From NCBI GenBank assembly GCA_036501535.1, contig DASYAE010000237.1:1-64000 (forward strand): 64,000 nucleotides of DNA, in the 5' to 3' direction. This document shows positions 49,683-58,206 of this stretch, piece after piece. Position numbers and translations under genes: made by a program. Numbering within the stretch: the stretch's first letter is position 1; every line of letters begins with the position of its first letter. The notes below the pieces were generated by a model, which saw only the letters and a program-made list of their open reading frames with translations, was not told where the DNA came from and ran no database searches. Origin of the DNA: DASYAE01 sp036501535 (GTDB taxonomy: Bacteria > Actinomycetota > Actinomycetes > Streptomycetales > Catenulisporaceae).

Positions 49683-50952
49683 AAGTCAGCCCGGCCAGAC
49701 CGATCGCCAGCCGGTAGGACTCCGGGCGGTGACGAGCATCGGTGACTGCCCAGGCCAGAGCACTGCGCAGCTCATCGGCGACCTGATCGAACGCAGTGCG
49801 CCAGGCACCCTCCGGCGCGCCGGGAGCGAGCTCGAGGGCAGTGCTCTGATCCAGGCACCAGCTCAAGTGGCGCGAACGGGTTTCACCTGCCTCGTCTGCT
49901 TCGTCGAGCCGCTCGGCGCCGTACTGGCGGATGGTCTCCAAGGCGCGGTAGCGCGTCCCGCCCGACTCCGCGAACGGGACAGCAGGCTCTGGTCGGCGAG
50001 CGCTGCCAGGGCGGCGGGGACGGCGCCGGCCGGCACCGGCGGCCAACCGGCCAGAAGCACGGCTGCTGCGCTCGCGGTGAACGGGCCGGCGAACACCGAG
50101 ACCCGGCGCAACACCGCCCGGTCGGTTTCGTCCAGCAGCGCGTAGCTCCAGTCGAGGGTCGAGCGCAGCGAACGGTGCCGGTCGTCGATCCGCGGTCCCC
50201 CCGCCAGCAGCCGCAGCCGGTCGGCCAACCCGGCTTCCAGCCCGTCGAGGCCGAGCGACGGGAACCGGGCGGCGGCCAGCTCGATGGCCAGAGCCATGCC
50301 GTCGAGGCCCCTGCAGACAGCCGCGATGCGACTGTTCTGATCGCCCGTCAGCCGGCTCCCGCCCGCCACCGCCCGCAGGCGGAACAGCTCGACCGCGTCA
50401 CCCGGGCCGCCGTCCTCCGCCTCGGCCGACATCCCGGGCACCGAGAACACCGTCTCGAACGGAACCAGCAGCCTGGCCCGGCTGGTAGCCAGCACGGCCA
50501 ATCTCGGGCTGCCCGCGAGCAGCCGCTCCAGCAGCACCACCACGCCGTCCAGCAGGTGCTCGCAGTTGTCCAGCACCAGCAGCGTCTCGTGCTCGGCCAA
50601 CCAGCCGAGGAGGTTGTCCACCCCGGAGCGGCCCTGACGCTCGCCGAGGCCGAGCGCGTCCACGATCGCCGACACGATCATCTGACCGTCCGTCACCGGC
50701 ACCAGGTCGACGTACCAGACGCCGTCGGCGAACCGGTCCGCCACGTCGGAGGCCACTTTCCAGGCCAGGCGGGTCTTGCCGACCCCGCTGCAGTTTCCGC
50801 AGGAGGGAGGAGACATGGCTCTCGACAGTGCGGATGGAAATGAACAGCCGGGCCCCGATCTCGGCATTGGTCAAGTGCTCGCCGAGCGCAGCGAGTACCT
50901 CTGCTTCGCGGGCTGAGACACCCGCCTCAGACCACGCCCCCTGGCTAGCCAC
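49560..50952 (-). pseudogene. Broken LuxR/NB-ARC regulator
   Basis: Three pieces of one regulator in three frames on the minus strand. An N-terminal LuxR helix-turn-helix (VSAREAEVLAALGEHLTNAE, RTVESHVSSLLRKLQ; 50952 to about 50800) joins directly to GVGKTRLAWKVASDVADRFA, the P-loop of an NB-ARC ATPase with LVLDNCEHLLDGV and AIELAAARFPSL. Near 49990 the frame shifts again into YRALETIRQYGAERLDEA and the helical segment to about 49560, where it ends against the truncated methyltransferase. The linker before the P-loop and the whole C-terminus are missing. It cannot be functional. Confidence 0.75.
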
Positions 50953-50995
50953 ACCGAAGATTCTGCCCCGTCGGTGGCGTGCGTGGGGGCGTGCT

Positions 50996-51029
50996 GCGGG
51001 CCGCGCACGATGGCTCGTGCGCGGCCCGC
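50996..51029. terminator. Strong terminator after the chitinase gene
   Basis: GCGGGCCGCGCACGA at 50996-51010 pairs perfectly with 51015-51029 around a 4-nt loop: a 15-bp GC stem 13 bp past the chitinase stop (minus strand). It also shields the chitinase from the broken regulator gene that lies beyond it. Confidence 0.75.
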
Positions 51030-51042
51030 TATGGGTTCTTCG

Positions 51043-52347
51043 TCAGAGCCCGAGGTCGCTCAGGAACTGGTTGGTGTACTGCAGCGGTGCGGTGCTGGAG
51101 ATGGAGTTGCAGGTGGGGGACGCGTACGTGTCGGAGCAGGGCGTGTCGCGGTCCAGTGACCAGAAGTGCAGCCCGGCCAGGCCGTTGCCGACCGCGTACG
51201 AGGTCAGCGTGTTCACGTCCGCGACGGTGAAGGTCTCGGTGGTGGCGTCGTTCATGCCGATCATCGGCGTGACGGCGATCTTGCTCGCCGGGACCCCGTA
51301 GGTGTGCTCGAGGTTCTTGACCGCCTGGATCGCCGACTGCGCCATCTCGCAGCTGCCGCCGGAAACCACGCACACGCTGGCGGACGCGCTGCCGTAGTCC
51401 ATGGTCATCAGGTTGATGACGTAGTGGCTCAGGCTGGAGCCGAGCACCGCCTGGACGACCTCGTTGCCGAGCGAGTTGACTCCGCCGTAGCTGCCGTCGG
51501 ACGCGCCGAGCGTGGCGAGCGTGAAGGAGAACTGCAGATTCGGGTACTGCGCCTGTGCTCCGGCCGCGGAGGCGACCAGGTTCTGGATGTCCGACTCGCT
51601 CTGGCCGCCCTCGATGTCGAAGTCGATGCCGACCAGGTTCGAGGTGGCGTAGCGGGAGATGAAGGAATCCATGCCGGACGTAGAGGCGCAGGTGAAGGTT
51701 CCCGCCTCACCGCCGGTCGACACGACGTAGTTGAGGTTGGCGGCGTGCAGCTGGGTCACGTTCTCCGAGGCCCAGGTGGCAGCCGGGGCGCCTCCCCAGG
51801 TCTCGCTGCCGCACGAGCCGGTGGCGAACGCGAGCGTGATCGCGGGCAGCTTCGGAATGTCCTGCGAGACCAGGCTCCCGGAACCCACGACCGGCAGGTC
51901 GGACCCGGTCACGGCCGACTGCATCTGGTAGGTGTTCCAGTTCATGTTGATGGTGACGTCCTTGTACGGGCTGAAGAGCAGGCCGCTTACCGAGCCCGTT
52001 CCGGTCCCGCCTCCGCCACCCCCGCCTCCGCCACCCCCGCCGCCGCCTCCTGATGATCCGCCGGTACACGCGCCGTTGGACGTCCACGGCTGTCCCGAAC
52101 CACTTCCGCCGTTGTTGGTCGCCGGGTCGTTGCCCTGGGTCCACCAGTTGGCGGTGTAGTTGGTCCCGTTCTCGCTGGCCTGCTGGCCGGCGGTGTAGAC
52201 GGCGGAGGCACTCCATGCTGCCGCGCACGTGGTGGCCGCCTGCGCGACGGGCGCCGCGGCCACCGCGAAGGCCGAAGCGCCGACTGCCAGCCCTAACGCC
52301 GGGCCGGCTATGAGTGCTGTGTGAAGAATCCGTTTTCCGACCCGCAT
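51043..52347 (-). CDS. Secreted GH18 chitinase with N-terminal chitin-binding module
   Basis: A 434-residue exported chitinase. A signal peptide (LHTALIAGPALGLAVGASAF, ending near VAQA) is followed by a CBM5/12-type chitin-binding module (AWSASAVYTAGQQ, YTANWWTQGNDP), a run of about 15 Gly, and a GH18 barrel. The catalytic D-x-D-x-E is GIDFDIEGG with Asp242, Asp244 and Glu246. YVINLMTMDYG and GLHFWSLDRDTPC are the usual late GH18 strands. The ATG at 52345-52347 is preferred because GGAG lies 6 nt upstream; a GTG two codons earlier overlaps that site. Two DasR-like operators lie about 80-115 bp upstream, so induction by chitin-derived amino sugars is likely. Confidence 0.9.
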   Translation of the reverse strand: MRVGKRILHTALIAGPALGLAVGASAFAVAAAPVAQAATTCAAAWSASAVYTAGQQASENGTNYTANWWTQGNDPATNNGGSGSGQPWTSNGACTGGSSGGGGGGGGGGGGGGGTGTGSVSGLLFSPYKDVTINMNWNTYQMQSAVTGSDLPVVGSGSLVSQDIPKLPAITLAFATGSCGSETWGGAPAATWASENVTQLHAANLNYVVSTGGEAGTFTCASTSGMDSFISRYATSNLVGIDFDIEGGQSESDIQNLVASAAGAQAQYPNLQFSFTLATLGASDGSYGGVNSLGNEVVQAVLGSSLSHYVINLMTMDYGSASASVCVVSGGSCEMAQSAIQAVKNLEHTYGVPASKIAVTPMIGMNDATTETFTVADVNTLTSYAVGNGLAGLHFWSLDRDTPCSDTYASPTCNSISSTAPLQYTNQFLSDLGL

Positions 52348-52423
52348 GAACACTCCAAGGGGGGAGAGGAGCTGAGGCGGTTGCGCGCCGGCAACGTGAC
52401 CACTTTGTACGTGCGGCGAACGG

Positions 52424-52439
52424 ATTGGTCAAGACCATT
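52424..52439. promoter_or_regulatory. DasR-like operator 1 (dre)
   Basis: ATTGGTCAAGACCATT closely matches the 16-bp dre consensus A(G/C)TGGTCTAGACCA(G/C)T bound by the GlcNAc regulator DasR. It is located upstream of the minus-strand chitinase, as in Streptomyces chitinase promoters. Confidence 0.7.
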
Positions 52440-52445
52440 CAGAAG

Positions 52446-52461
52446 ATTGGTACAGACCAAT
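52446..52461. promoter_or_regulatory. DasR-like operator 2 (dre)
   Basis: ATTGGTACAGACCAAT is a second dre-like 16-mer. Its start is 22 bp from that of the first, about two helical turns, so two dimers could bind the same DNA face. It also sits on the chitinase side of the intergenic region shared with the radical SAM gene. Confidence 0.7.
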
Positions 52462-52622
52462 TGGTGATGCGCGGCGGACGGAAAGGTCGAAAATCTGATA
52501 AAAGGGACGTTTGGTTTCACCGGATCGAGTGAATGGTCGTGCGGCCGGTGCGCCGCCCCTGGCCCTGGCTCGGCGCCGGCCTCCTCGTCCCGGCTCGGCT
52601 CGGGCGCGCGTCGCAGCACTAT

Positions 52623-52655
52623 CACAGCAAAACCGCAACGTCCGATGTCTAGTGT
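52623..52655 (+). promoter_or_regulatory. Shared cluster promoter box, copy A
   Basis: CACAGCAAAACCGCA (52623-52637), 11 nt, then CTAGTGT whose TAGTGT (52650-52655) resembles a streptomycete -10 (TAgnnT). The same layout recurs at 58124-58156 upstream of the nucleotidyltransferase operon: 14 of 15 box bases identical and exactly the same spacing. The element lies about 75 bp upstream of the first B12 radical SAM gene. Function as a common activator or sigma-factor site is inferred. Confidence 0.5.
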
Positions 52656-52729
52656 TCATGGCAGTGTTCTGCCGCCTGGCTGCGGCGCTCGAGGGTCCAG
52701 GGACGGACGCCTGCAGGAGGTTGACCGCC

Positions 52730-54478
52730 ATGTCGGCCGCACCGACCACCAAGCCAATAAGAGTGCTGATTATCGTGGCACCGGGCGAGCAGGTGCTGTT
52801 CACCCGGATGAACCTGCCGCCGTTCGGCGTCGGCATCGTCACGGCGAGCCTGCGCGCGGCCGGGATGGAGGTCGAGCTGTGCGACCTCAACGCGGCCCTG
52901 TCCCGGAAGTGGCAGGCAGGTGAGTTCACCAAGGCCGACCTGCGCCCGTTCTACCAGGAGCGCGAGGTGATCGGCTTCGTGCGCGGGGAGCGCAACGACT
53001 ACCTCGACGGCTTCGCCGGCGACCTGCTGGAGGGCGTCGACGTCGCGGGCGCCGACGTGGTCGGCATCTCGGCCGGCGCCGACTTCTCCTGGCTGGAGAT
53101 GCACTCCGCGGTGGTGCTCGGGGCGCACGTGCGCCGTCACCACGGCAAGCCGGTGGTGATCGGGGGCAACAACCTCGACTATCTGATGCAGTTCAAGGAC
53201 GCGTTCCACAGCTGGTGGGCGGCCTGCATCGAGCACTTCGACGCCGCCGTCACCGGACCGGGCGAGGATGTGTTCCTCGAGCTGGCGCAGGCGCTCGGCG
53301 GCGGCCGCGCGCTGCTGCCCATGGCCCGTCCCGGCGTCGCCCGGCTGGCCAGGGAGAACGTGGTACGCGCGCCTGACGCGATCCACCGCATTCTGGCGCC
53401 GGACTTCGACGGGCTCGACCTGGCGGACTATCACAATTTCCTGCGGTATCGCCCGGAGGCGAGCGAGCGCAAGCAGCAGGCTGACGAGACGTGGAACCGC
53501 ATGCAGCTGTTCCAGTTCCCCACCTATCTCAGTGCGCTGGCGAACGACGTGAACGCCGCGCGCCTCGGCAACGGCGTGGTCGGCAAGCTCGTGATGCCCT
53601 ACGTGTTCAACTACAACTGCCCGTACTCGTGCGCCTTCTGCACCGAGAGCCTGGACCGGAACAAGCTCGTGCACGCGGACGTCGACGACGTCGTCGAGCA
53701 GATGTCGGGGCTCGCCGAGAAGTACGAGACGAGCTACTTCTGCCTGTTCGACAACTACTTCAACCTGGTGCACGGCTTCGTCGAGGACTTCGCCAGCCGC
53801 GCGGTGCTGCTCGGCGCGCGGTTCGACTGGTCCGACTGCGCCCGGTTCAACGACCTGACGTACGAGCGGCTCGCCCTGCTGGCCGACTCCGGCTGCCGCA
53901 AGCTGACCTTCGGCCTGGAGACGGCCAGCGGCAAGATGCTCAAGATCATCGACAAGCGGGTCAAGCTCACCGAGGCGGAGCAGGCGCTGCGCTGGTGCAA
54001 GGAGGTCGGCATCTGGGCCGACCTGGAGATCATCACCGGGTTGCCGCACGAGGACGCGCGGAACTTCGAGGAGACCGCGGACTTCCTCCAGCGCAACGCC
54101 AAGTACATCAACTACTTCCACGCGAACCGGTACTTCGTGGCGCCCAAGTCGCTCATGGGAGCCCGGCCCGAGGCCTACGGCATGCGGGTGCGCAAGTTCC
54201 CGGGCGCCTATCAGCGGCTGCTGGACGCCAACTACCAGTGGCTGGCCGACGACCTGGACTGGTCGTACCGGCCGCAGAACTTCCGGGTCTACGAGTTCGA
54301 CGAGATCGACGGGCGCAGCGCCGAGCAGATGGCCGACGAGATCGGCGCCCGGATCGCCCGGCTCAACGCGATCCAGAACAACGACTTCGCCGAGGCCCGG
54401 CACCTGCTGAACATGCAGTTCTCGGGGTCCGCGGCGGCGCCGGCCCGGCCGGACGGCACGACGATGGCGCTGACCTGA
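52730..54478 (+). CDS. B12-binding domain radical SAM protein, paralogue 1
   Basis: A 582-residue enzyme. Residues ~10-190 form a Rossmann-like cobalamin-binding domain (VLIIVAPGEQVLF, LPPFGVGIVTASLRAAGMEV, ADVVGISAGADFSW). Residues ~285-500 are a radical SAM barrel with the [4Fe-4S] motif Cys297-x3-Cys301-x2-Cys304 (NYNCPYSCAFCTES), GLETASGKML and LEIITGLPHED. Family members methylate unactivated carbons or rearrange peptides, lipids and antibiotics. ATG 52730 has GCAGGAGG at a good distance; the frame is open further upstream without homology. It heads the right-hand cluster and is closely similar along its whole length to the protein at 60140. Confidence 0.85.
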   Translation: MSAAPTTKPIRVLIIVAPGEQVLFTRMNLPPFGVGIVTASLRAAGMEVELCDLNAALSRKWQAGEFTKADLRPFYQEREVIGFVRGERNDYLDGFAGDLLEGVDVAGADVVGISAGADFSWLEMHSAVVLGAHVRRHHGKPVVIGGNNLDYLMQFKDAFHSWWAACIEHFDAAVTGPGEDVFLELAQALGGGRALLPMARPGVARLARENVVRAPDAIHRILAPDFDGLDLADYHNFLRYRPEASERKQQADETWNRMQLFQFPTYLSALANDVNAARLGNGVVGKLVMPYVFNYNCPYSCAFCTESLDRNKLVHADVDDVVEQMSGLAEKYETSYFCLFDNYFNLVHGFVEDFASRAVLLGARFDWSDCARFNDLTYERLALLADSGCRKLTFGLETASGKMLKIIDKRVKLTEAEQALRWCKEVGIWADLEIITGLPHEDARNFEETADFLQRNAKYINYFHANRYFVAPKSLMGARPEAYGMRVRKFPGAYQRLLDANYQWLADDLDWSYRPQNFRVYEFDEIDGRSAEQMADEIGARIARLNAIQNNDFAEARHLLNMQFSGSAAAPARPDGTTMALT

Positions 54479-54536
54479 CGGCGCCGCCTCTCCGGGCGCA
54501 GCGCGGCCGTTTCCCGAGCGAAGGAAGTCTGTCGGC

Positions 54537-55163
54537 GTGGAGAACTCGGCGGTGCGCATCGAGACGCCGGTCAGCAGGCTGCCCGACCTGGGCGGGCCCC
54601 CCGATCTCGCCTTCGCTCTGACCTTCGACGACGGGCCCGAGGAGCCGTGGACGAGCGCGGTGCTCGACCGCCTGGAGTCGGCCGGCGTCCCCGCGACCTT
54701 CTTCGTGCTCGGCCGGAAGATCGCCGGGAATGAGCGGACCCTGCGCCGGATGGCGGAGCTGGGCTGCGGCATAGAGGTGCATTCCTGGGAACACGTTCGG
54801 ATGACGCACCAGTCGCCCGATCAGGTGACTGACGACATCCGGCGGACCGCCGAGCTGATTCGAGAGACCACGGGCCGGTCGCCGCGGTTCGTCAGGCCGC
54901 CCGACGGGGCCGTCAGCCCCGAAGTCCTCGACCGGATCCATCGCGGCGGGATGATCCCGGCCTTCTGGAGCATCCACGCGTGGGACTGGAAGCGCCCGGG
55001 TGCCGACGCGATCGTCAGCGGCGTGTCGAGGGGGCTGCGCAGGGGCGCGGTGGTGCTCCTGCACGACGGCGGCGGGGACAGGTCCCAGACCGTCGAGGCG
55101 ATCCCGCACATAGTCCGGATCGCGGCCGACCGGAGGCTGCGCGCGGTGTGCCTCGAGGCCTGA
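54537..55163 (+). CDS. NodB-type polysaccharide deacetylase
   Basis: A 208-residue metal-dependent sugar deacetylase. NodB motifs are all visible: ALTFDDGP with the base Asp and metal Asp, EVHSWEHVRM with the two metal His, RFVRPPDG and VVLLHDGG. There is no signal peptide, so it acts in the cytoplasm, unlike cell-wall chitin or peptidoglycan deacetylases. That fits deacetylation of an N-acetylated sugar on a biosynthetic intermediate or nucleotide sugar. The GTG at 54537 has AAGGAAG upstream. It follows the first radical SAM gene by 58 bp on the same strand. Confidence 0.85.
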   Translation: MENSAVRIETPVSRLPDLGGPPDLAFALTFDDGPEEPWTSAVLDRLESAGVPATFFVLGRKIAGNERTLRRMAELGCGIEVHSWEHVRMTHQSPDQVTDDIRRTAELIRETTGRSPRFVRPPDGAVSPEVLDRIHRGGMIPAFWSIHAWDWKRPGADAIVSGVSRGLRRGAVVLLHDGGGDRSQTVEAIPHIVRIAADRRLRAVCLEA

Positions 55164-55171
55164 GATTCAGC

Positions 55172-56254
55172 TCAGGCGTTGTCCCACCGGAACCGCCGCA
55201 CCGCGACGGCGGTGATCACCACCGCGAAGCCCAGCAGGATGCCCAGCTGCGGGAGGATGGCGGCCGGTCCGACGCCGCGGGCCAGCGCGTTCACCATGCC
55301 GTCGTTGAGATGGCGCAGCGGCAGCAGCTCGGAGACCGTCCCCAGCCACGCCGGCGCGACGTTCAGCGGGATGAACGACCCGGACAGGAACGCCATCGGC
55401 AGGACGACGAGGTTCGAGATCGCGTTGGCGGCGTCGACCGACTTCGTCATCGATCCGGTGAGCAGGCCGATGGACAGGAACGTCAGCGTGCCGGCCAGCA
55501 CCAGCGGGATCGACAGCCAGCCCGAGCCGGCCAGCTTCAGGTGGAAGAACAGCACCGCGGCCAGGATGAACAGCGCCGTCTGGACCAGCGCGATGCCCAG
55601 GCTGACCAGGATCCGCGCGCCGATGACGGTCGACACGCCGATCGGGGCCAGGGTCAGCCGGCGCATGAGCTTGCGCTCCCGCCAGACGACCAGCGTGGCG
55701 GCGGCGCTGAAGGTGGCCCCGGTGGCGATCGCCCAGCCGAGGATCCCCGGCGTCAGGTACTGGATCTCCTTCAGGGACTGGTTCTCGGTCTGGCTGGCGG
55801 TCATCGTCAGCCGGGGCGGTTGGCCGGTGGCCGCGATGTTGGCGGTGTCCACCAGCCACCGCACCACGGTCTGCACCTCCGCTGCAGACGCCTCATCCGC
55901 GGCGGAGTAGCGCACCTCGACGTCAGCACCCTGCTGGTAGATCACGGCCGCCTCGTTGCCGTTGCGCACGTTGGCCAGTGACCCGGCCAGGTCCTGCGAC
56001 CGGCTGATCGTGAGCGCTTCGCCCACCTGCGCCCGCTGCTGCGCGGAGAGGTCGTCGTATACGCCGACCGCGCCGACCAGGACGACCTTCGCCCGCGGGG
56101 TGGAGGGGTTGCCGAGCAGCCCGCCGAGCAGGACGAGGAAGACCAGTGGGAGCAGGATCGTGAGGAACAGCGACCCGCGATCGCGCAGATATCCGCGCGT
56201 GAGCGCGCGGGAGAGGGGCACGAGGCCGTTCAGCAGAACCCGCGGGCGCTTCAC
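55172..56254 (-). CDS. ABC-2 type transporter permease
   Basis: A 360-residue membrane permease with one N-terminal membrane segment (LFLTILLPLVFLVLLGGLLG), a ~150-residue extracytoplasmic domain, and five C-terminal segments (LGWAIATGATFSAAATLVVW, ILVSLGIALVQTALFILAAV, LSIPLVLAGTLTFLSIGLLT, AISNLVVLPMAFLSGSFIPL, AILPQLGILLGFAVVITAVA). This is the ABC2_membrane_3 layout. It overlaps the ATPase gene by 4 nt and converges with the deacetylase (9 bp apart). The pair is a natural exporter for the product of the surrounding cluster or for self-resistance. Confidence 0.85.
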   Translation of the reverse strand: MKRPRVLLNGLVPLSRALTRGYLRDRGSLFLTILLPLVFLVLLGGLLGNPSTPRAKVVLVGAVGVYDDLSAQQRAQVGEALTISRSQDLAGSLANVRNGNEAAVIYQQGADVEVRYSAADEASAAEVQTVVRWLVDTANIAATGQPPRLTMTASQTENQSLKEIQYLTPGILGWAIATGATFSAAATLVVWRERKLMRRLTLAPIGVSTVIGARILVSLGIALVQTALFILAAVLFFHLKLAGSGWLSIPLVLAGTLTFLSIGLLTGSMTKSVDAANAISNLVVLPMAFLSGSFIPLNVAPAWLGTVSELLPLRHLNDGMVNALARGVGPAAILPQLGILLGFAVVITAVAVRRFRWDNA

Positions 56255-57162
56255 GAGCGGTACTCCCGTCCGGTGAGGGCGAGGAACGCGTCTTCCAGCG
56301 TGGCCCCGCGCACGGTCAGATCACGCAGCGCGCCCTGCGCGGCCAGCTCGGTCAGCACCGGCCCCGGCTCGCGGCTGGCGATGACCAGCGAGTCGTCGTC
56401 CTCCCGGACCGCCGCCTCGGGGAAGCGCTTGCGTAGCTCGTCGGAGTCGAGCTGGCCGGCCTGGACGGTGATCCGGGTGACCGCCTCCACCTTGCGGATC
56501 AGCGCCTCCGGGGAGTCGCACTCGAGGATGCGGCCGTGGTCGATGATCGCCACCCGGTCGCACAGGACCTCGGCCTCCTCCAGGTAGTGCGTGGTCAGCA
56601 CCACGGTCCGGCCGGCGGTGTTGATGTCGCGCAGCAGGTCCCACAGGTTGCGCCGGGCCTGCGGGTCGAGCCCGGCGGTCGGCTCGTCGAGGAACACCAC
56701 CTCCGGGTCGTGGACCAAAGCGCAGGCGATGGACAGCCGTTGCGCCTCGCCGCCGGACAGCCACTCAACGCGCGCGCCGGCCTTGTCAGCCAGGCCGAAC
56801 TGCTCCAGCAGTTCGTCGCCCCGCCGCTCCGCCACGCCGTACAGCGCGGCGAAGGTGTGGATCTGCTCGGCCGCGGTGAGCCGCTCGAAGAACGCGGACG
56901 TCTGCATCTGCACGCCGATCCGGGGCAGCAGCGCGGGATTGCGCGGCCAGGGCGGCAGGCCGAGCACCCGGACGTCGCCCCCGTCCGGCTCGCGCAAGCC
57001 CTCGACGATCTCCAGGGTGGTGGTCTTCCCCGCGCCGTTGGGCCCGAGCAGCCCGAAGAACTCGCCGTCGCCGATGTCGAACGAGACCGCGTCCACCGCG
57101 GTCGTGTCGCCATACCGCTTGCGGATGTCGTGCGCTGCGATCGCCGGCGGCCGGACGGGCAT
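56251..57162 (-). CDS. ABC transporter ATP-binding protein
   Basis: A 303-residue nucleotide-binding subunit, drug-exporter (DrrA/CcmA) type. Walker A is LGPNGAGKTTT, signature LSGGEAQRLS, Walker B VFLDEPTAGLD, followed by the switch His (LTTHYLEEAEVL). The C-terminal ~80 residues form the regulatory extension usual for this exporter group (VEAVTRITVQAG). The ATG at 57160-57162 follows the glycosyltransferase stop directly, with GAGGAGG upstream. It is the partner of the permease at 55172. Confidence 0.92.
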   Translation of the reverse strand: MPVRPPAIAAHDIRKRYGDTTAVDAVSFDIGDGEFFGLLGPNGAGKTTTLEIVEGLREPDGGDVRVLGLPPWPRNPALLPRIGVQMQTSAFFERLTAAEQIHTFAALYGVAERRGDELLEQFGLADKAGARVEWLSGGEAQRLSIACALVHDPEVVFLDEPTAGLDPQARRNLWDLLRDINTAGRTVVLTTHYLEEAEVLCDRVAIIDHGRILECDSPEALIRKVEAVTRITVQAGQLDSDELRKRFPEAAVREDDDSLVIASREPGPVLTELAAQGALRDLTVRGATLEDAFLALTGREYRS

Positions 57163-58029
57163 CTAGCGGTCCTCCTCGATCATCGCCTCGGCCCCCGCCG
57201 CGAGGCGCTCGGCCAGGATCGCGTGGTTCTCCTCGAGATGCTCGAACGTGTGCGAGCGCGGATGCTCGAAGTGCAGGCAGGTCAGCCGGCGGGCCACCTT
57301 CCAGGCGCGGACGGTCCCGGCCCGCCCCTCGAGCTTGGCGATCAGGTCGTCGTCCTCGTGGCCCCAGCCGACGTAGCGGTCGCAGTACCCGCCGACGGCG
57401 TCGAAGTCCTTGCGGCGGACCAGGATCCCGCCCCAGTGGTACGGGGAGGGGCGCCACGGCTGCCCGTCCTCGTTGTCCCAGCCGACGCCGGGCGGCGGGT
57501 CGACCACCATCAGGTCGGAGCCCAGCCAGCTGAACCGCTCGCCGTCCAGGGGGACGAGCCGGCCGTCCGCGTCGGCGGACACGTGGCAGGCGCGGCCGCC
57601 GCCGGGCGGCGCGAAGGGAGCCGCGGTGACCGCGGCGGCCGGGTTGACCAGCCGGTACATCCATGGCTGGATGATCGCCCGGTCCTCGCGCAGGCCGAGC
57701 GCCCGCCCGAGGAAGTCGGCGCCCAGCGGTGCGACGTCGCCGTCGCTCAGATACAGCACCGGGGCGCGGGCGGCCGAGACCGCGAGATTGCGCAGCGGGC
57801 CGGGCGAGATCGCGCCGCGCTCGGCGGGCACGATCCGGATCCGGCCGTCGTCGGCTCCGTCCCCGAGGTCGGGGACCGCCGTGCCGGCCGCGACCGCGAC
57901 CACCACCTCGCAGGGCACTTCCTGGCGCAGCCAGGCGCGGCAGACCGCCGGAAGAGCCTGCACCGCACGGTGGTCACCGAACAGGGGCAGCACCACCGAC
58001 ACTTCCGGTACGAGCATGGGCCCGAGCAT
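57163..58029 (-). CDS. Family 2 glycosyltransferase (galactosyltransferase-like C-domain)
   Basis: A 288-residue GT-A glycosyltransferase. The N-terminal strand VSVVLPLFGDHRAVQALPAV, the metal-binding acidic motif YLSDGDVAPL, and the C-terminal segment GGILVRRKDFDAVGGYCDRY followed by GWGHEDDDL (glycosyltransferase 7 C-type) are clear. It would transfer a sugar from a nucleotide donor. Starts at 58029 or 58017 (both ATG) are possible; neither has a good ribosome-binding site. First gene of a three-gene minus-strand operon with the ABC exporter, which links glycosylation and export. Confidence 0.82.
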   Translation of the reverse strand: MLGPMLVPEVSVVLPLFGDHRAVQALPAVCRAWLRQEVPCEVVVAVAAGTAVPDLGDGADDGRIRIVPAERGAISPGPLRNLAVSAARAPVLYLSDGDVAPLGADFLGRALGLREDRAIIQPWMYRLVNPAAAVTAAPFAPPGGGRACHVSADADGRLVPLDGERFSWLGSDLMVVDPPPGVGWDNEDGQPWRPSPYHWGGILVRRKDFDAVGGYCDRYVGWGHEDDDLIAKLEGRAGTVRAWKVARRLTCLHFEHPRSHTFEHLEENHAILAERLAAGAEAMIEEDR

Positions 58030-58123
58030 AAGCACGGATCGCAGGGCACGGAACGCGCGGCGGCCGGCGAAGCCGCGACCACAACATCGCCATAACAAAG
58101 CCCGCACATCGCCACATCACCAC

Positions 58124-58156
58124 CACAGCAAAAACGCACGGGCGGGTTGCTACGTT
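58124..58156 (+). promoter_or_regulatory. Shared cluster promoter box, copy B
   Basis: CACAGCAAAAACGCA (58124-58138), 11 nt, then CTACGTT with TACGTT at 58151-58156. It matches copy A at 52623 in 14 of 15 box positions with identical spacing to the -10-like element. It lies about 50 bp before the nucleotidyltransferase start and also upstream of the divergent glycosyltransferase operon. Confidence 0.5.
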
Positions 58157-58206
58157 GCGCCTCTCGACAGTGTCGCGTCAGGGTTCGCACTGACTATCGC
58201 CAGGTG

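Noticed and set aside
52011..52060. Gly-codon run in the chitinase as a possible repeat expansion
   Set aside because: It encodes the normal poly-Gly linker between binding module and catalytic domain.
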